Origin: Oscillospiraceae bacterium | GTDB taxonomy: Bacteria; Bacillota_A; Clostridia; Oscillospirales; Oscillospiraceae | Length of the DNA stretch: 57,623 nt | NCBI GenBank assembly: GCA_017537045.1 | Contig: JAFYLN010000197.1 | Coordinates: 1 to 57,623 of the forward strand | Direction of reading: 5' to 3' | Shown: piece by piece, positions 55,584 through 57,623 of the stretch | Numbering within the stretch: the stretch's first letter is position 1 | How the letters are laid out: each line of letters begins with the position of its first letter | Program-made: the position numbers and the translations under genes | The notes under the pieces: generated by a model | Told to the model about the DNA's origin: nothing | Seen by the model: the letters and a program-made list of their open reading frames with translations, nothing else | The model's database searches: none

Positions 55584-57502
55584 GCTGTTTTCATTCCTTT
55601 CTCCCTGCTCTTACGTAGGGCATTAACGAATCCTTCCGCAAATCGCTTGACGTGTTTCTTTGCAATGCAGTCACCGTATCCATAGAGTTGAAGAATATGG
55701 AACGTCTTCATATCCACCTCCATAGTGAAGAACGGTCTTTCCCGCTCCGTCACTTTTCGAATGAAGAAAATCATCTTCGTGCCCGCCACATGGTTGTTGT
55801 AATACGCTGGAAACCGTCCCACGCAGTGATTCAAGCTCTGACCCTCCGCAATAAATTCCGCTCTCGTCTGCGGAACAATAATGCAAAACATCTTGCTCTC
55901 ATAGGAGTACATTCCTAGATCTTCCACCACAGGATCTGCAACGCGAGCAAAGGCAGCATCCACTTCCTCATTACCTTCGCTGTCGAGCAGCGTCATCAGC
56001 CGGTCATGGGCTTCCTTGATGTCCCGCGGGTATCGAACGGATTTGCGGGACAGGTCAACTCCAAGAACTTCGGACATTTCGATATAGTCCCGGTACCATG
56101 TGATGTTCTGATCTGTAGAACTTGGGAAATGCAACAGCCTTTGTTTACGGAAATAGTTAAGGAACTTCTCGAAGGACATATTCTTCAGAACGCTGCCTAC
56201 AAGACCTGAGTACTTACCCGGTATTTTCAGCAAACGATATTCTTCCAGATCGTCTTCACTGATCCATTTCCCATAAGCACGCATAATTTGCAGTTCATCC
56301 AGAGAAACATTCATACTCCTGCATACACTCAGTTGCTGTTTGTCGATACCTAATACACTTTGGACCGATACTTTCTCCGACCGCTCCGTTTGTACCAGTT
56401 CGCTGACCTGATCCGCCAGTTTCGTCAGACCCATTTTCAGCAGATATTCCATCTCCGGGTACTTTTCCAGATTGGTTATCAGCTTTCCGAAACGCATATT
56501 GCAGCCGCTCTGGGCAATCACCATGCGCAGGTCAACACCGTGGTATTTCTCTCCAAATACATCATCCAGATTGTCTGCGTATACAAAGGATTCCGCTTCG
56601 CAAACCGTTCCGTTATTGTTGCGGTGCCAGTCATAGGCACCCATCTGGTAGCTGTACAGGGTTGTACCCTTTTCTGTCTGGATATGAAGATTGTAGGCCG
56701 TGTCAAAATATCGGTATGCCTTTTCAAATTTCGGCCAGTCAAAGTACCGATGCACTGTTACCCAGCGCAACAACAGGTTTCCATCCACCCGCGCTGCCAC
56801 ACAGATTCTGTCTTCATCACACCAAATCTTTTTAATCCATGCTGCTTTGTATGCAGAGTATCTTCCGCATTTCGGACACCTGCCATTCTGCCCATGGGCC
56901 ACATCCCGCCGTTGTTCAAACTCATGGCCACATACACCGCACCGGGCAGTCCGTCTGCCCTGCTTATCCTTCTTCGAGAAAAAAATATAGCTATTATGAA
57001 ACACATGGTTGTCGCAGTATTCTCCAAGGTTCTCCGGCAGCTTTGGGTACATGCTAAATAGTTTTTTCTGCAGACTCTCAGCGGCCTCTTCTCTTTTTCT
57101 GCGTCTGTCCCAGTTGATGTCATCAACCCAGTCACCAACTATACCTATTACTGTTTTCCGCCAGCTTCTTTTGCTGCCAAGGATTGATAGTACCAATTCA
57201 TCGTCAGATGGATCGGAATAGAAATAGGAGTACCATTCCAGTTTTTCCGGATTTTTATGTCCCCACTTCTTGGCAGGCCATTCCTCGCAGGTAAGATGTA
57301 TTTTTGCGTCTGTGAAGAACCGCATAGCCAGAACGGGTTCATCTTTTTTGTTTCGCTTAAATGTATCTACCACCAGCACCTTGCCGCTGCGGGGAAGTTC
57401 AAACACCTCCGCTGCGCAGACATATCGAACATGCTTTTCCACATTCTTCGGCTCTGGGCATTTCAGTACATCAATGGTGGCCAGCTCTTTCTTTATCAGC
57501 AT
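55580..57502 (-). CDS. PcfJ-like protein with zinc ribbon
   Basis: The protein has 640 residues. A four-cysteine ribbon lies at about 188-217 (CGVCGHEF ... CPKCGRYS). The C-terminal PcfJ core has EGQSLNHCVGRFPAYYNNHV and FFTMEVDMKTFHILQLYGYG (about 560-610). PcfJ genes are typical of conjugative plasmids such as pCF10 and of Clostridia mobile elements. Its job is not known. ATGA overlap with the DUF3102 gene. Confidence 0.8.
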   Translation of the reverse strand: MLIKKELATIDVLKCPEPKNVEKHVRYVCAAEVFELPRSGKVLVVDTFKRNKKDEPVLAMRFFTDAKIHLTCEEWPAKKWGHKNPEKLEWYSYFYSDPSDDELVLSILGSKRSWRKTVIGIVGDWVDDINWDRRRKREEAAESLQKKLFSMYPKLPENLGEYCDNHVFHNSYIFFSKKDKQGRRTARCGVCGHEFEQRRDVAHGQNGRCPKCGRYSAYKAAWIKKIWCDEDRICVAARVDGNLLLRWVTVHRYFDWPKFEKAYRYFDTAYNLHIQTEKGTTLYSYQMGAYDWHRNNNGTVCEAESFVYADNLDDVFGEKYHGVDLRMVIAQSGCNMRFGKLITNLEKYPEMEYLLKMGLTKLADQVSELVQTERSEKVSVQSVLGIDKQQLSVCRSMNVSLDELQIMRAYGKWISEDDLEEYRLLKIPGKYSGLVGSVLKNMSFEKFLNYFRKQRLLHFPSSTDQNITWYRDYIEMSEVLGVDLSRKSVRYPRDIKEAHDRLMTLLDSEGNEEVDAAFARVADPVVEDLGMYSYESKMFCIIVPQTRAEFIAEGQSLNHCVGRFPAYYNNHVAGTKMIFFIRKVTERERPFFTMEVDMKTFHILQLYGYGDCIAKKHVKRFAEGFVNALRKSREKGMKTA

Positions 57503-57511
57503 CCCGCCACC

Positions 57512-57623
57512 TCAGAAGAAATCTGCCAGATTCAGGATCAGGCTAGGTGTCACGTCCTCAATCGGTGCCGGCGGCAGTTTTTCCTTGCCAACCATTCCAT
57601 CAATCAGATCGATGGTCAGCTGC
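57512..57623 (-). CDS. C-terminal end of a gene cut by the window edge
   Basis: Leftward frame entering from the right edge, ending at TGA 57512-57514. Visible residues include QLTIDLIDGMVGKEKLPPAP and end LILNLADFF. It ends 9 bp before the PcfJ start, so it is the next gene upstream in the operon. Too little remains to identify it. Confidence 0.6.
   Translation of the reverse strand, partial: QLTIDLIDGMVGKEKLPPAPIEDVTPSLILNLADFF

Overview
The window looks like the chromosome of a gut-type Firmicute of class Clostridia, probably Oscillospirales. I infer this from moderately high GC, strong AGGAGG ribosome sites, tRNA genes with encoded CCA, and Clostridia-style prophage genes. It holds most of one temperate phage (prophage 1, left end not seen), about 4 kb of ordinary chromosome with tRNA genes, and the late half of a second phage (prophage 2, right end not seen).

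Positions 1-30.85 kb, prophage 1. From the right, the tyrosine integrase (29504-30622) faces a tRNA-Ser 3' half that marks an attachment site. Upstream of it lies an array of three look-alike hairpins. Next comes a divergent repressor/Cro-type switch with mirror-image promoters, then two plus-strand cargo genes. A long leftward early operon follows: DUF1351 protein, a putative annealing protein, an MBL-fold protein, a replication initiator with internal 10-bp iterons, a Dam-type adenine methylase, a cytosine methylase with a permuted motif order, a PAPS-reductase-like protein, a MazG-like protein and SSB. The cytosine methylase and the PAPS-reductase-like gene are each broken at long G runs. 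A terminator separates this from RusA and a podovirus-like set: a beta-rich stabilisation protein, a connector, a coiled-coil internal protein and a 2074-residue polyvalent ejection protein. That operon ends at a strong terminator at 3.9 kb. Further left is a separate rightward block: a type I toxin-antitoxin-like locus, an RHH-like protein, a J-domain protein behind a possible ribosome-site switch, and small unknown genes. Beyond it are a terminase-small-subunit-like gene, an AT palindrome and an iteron cluster. No portal, capsid or large terminase of this phage is in the window.

Positions 30.85-34.65 kb, chromosome: tRNA-Ser(TGA), a MaoC-like gene overlapping an ACT/metallo-beta-lactamase fusion gene, a Ca2+/Na+ antiporter and tRNA-Pro(GGG). 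Promoters and terminators are clear.

Positions 34.7-57.6 kb, prophage 2, a siphovirus transcribed leftward. From right to left: conjugative-element-like genes (PcfJ, DUF3102), small accessory genes, an HUH Rep-like protein, an ArpU/RinA-like late regulator, HNH nuclease, portal, MuF, large terminase, scaffold, capsid, connectors, tail tube, tail chaperones joined by a -1 frameshift site, tape measure, baseplate and fibre, lysin, a DUF6527 protein and holin. Its integrase and lysogeny genes would lie to the right of the window.

All family assignments are from reading motifs and gene order by eye; no database search was possible.
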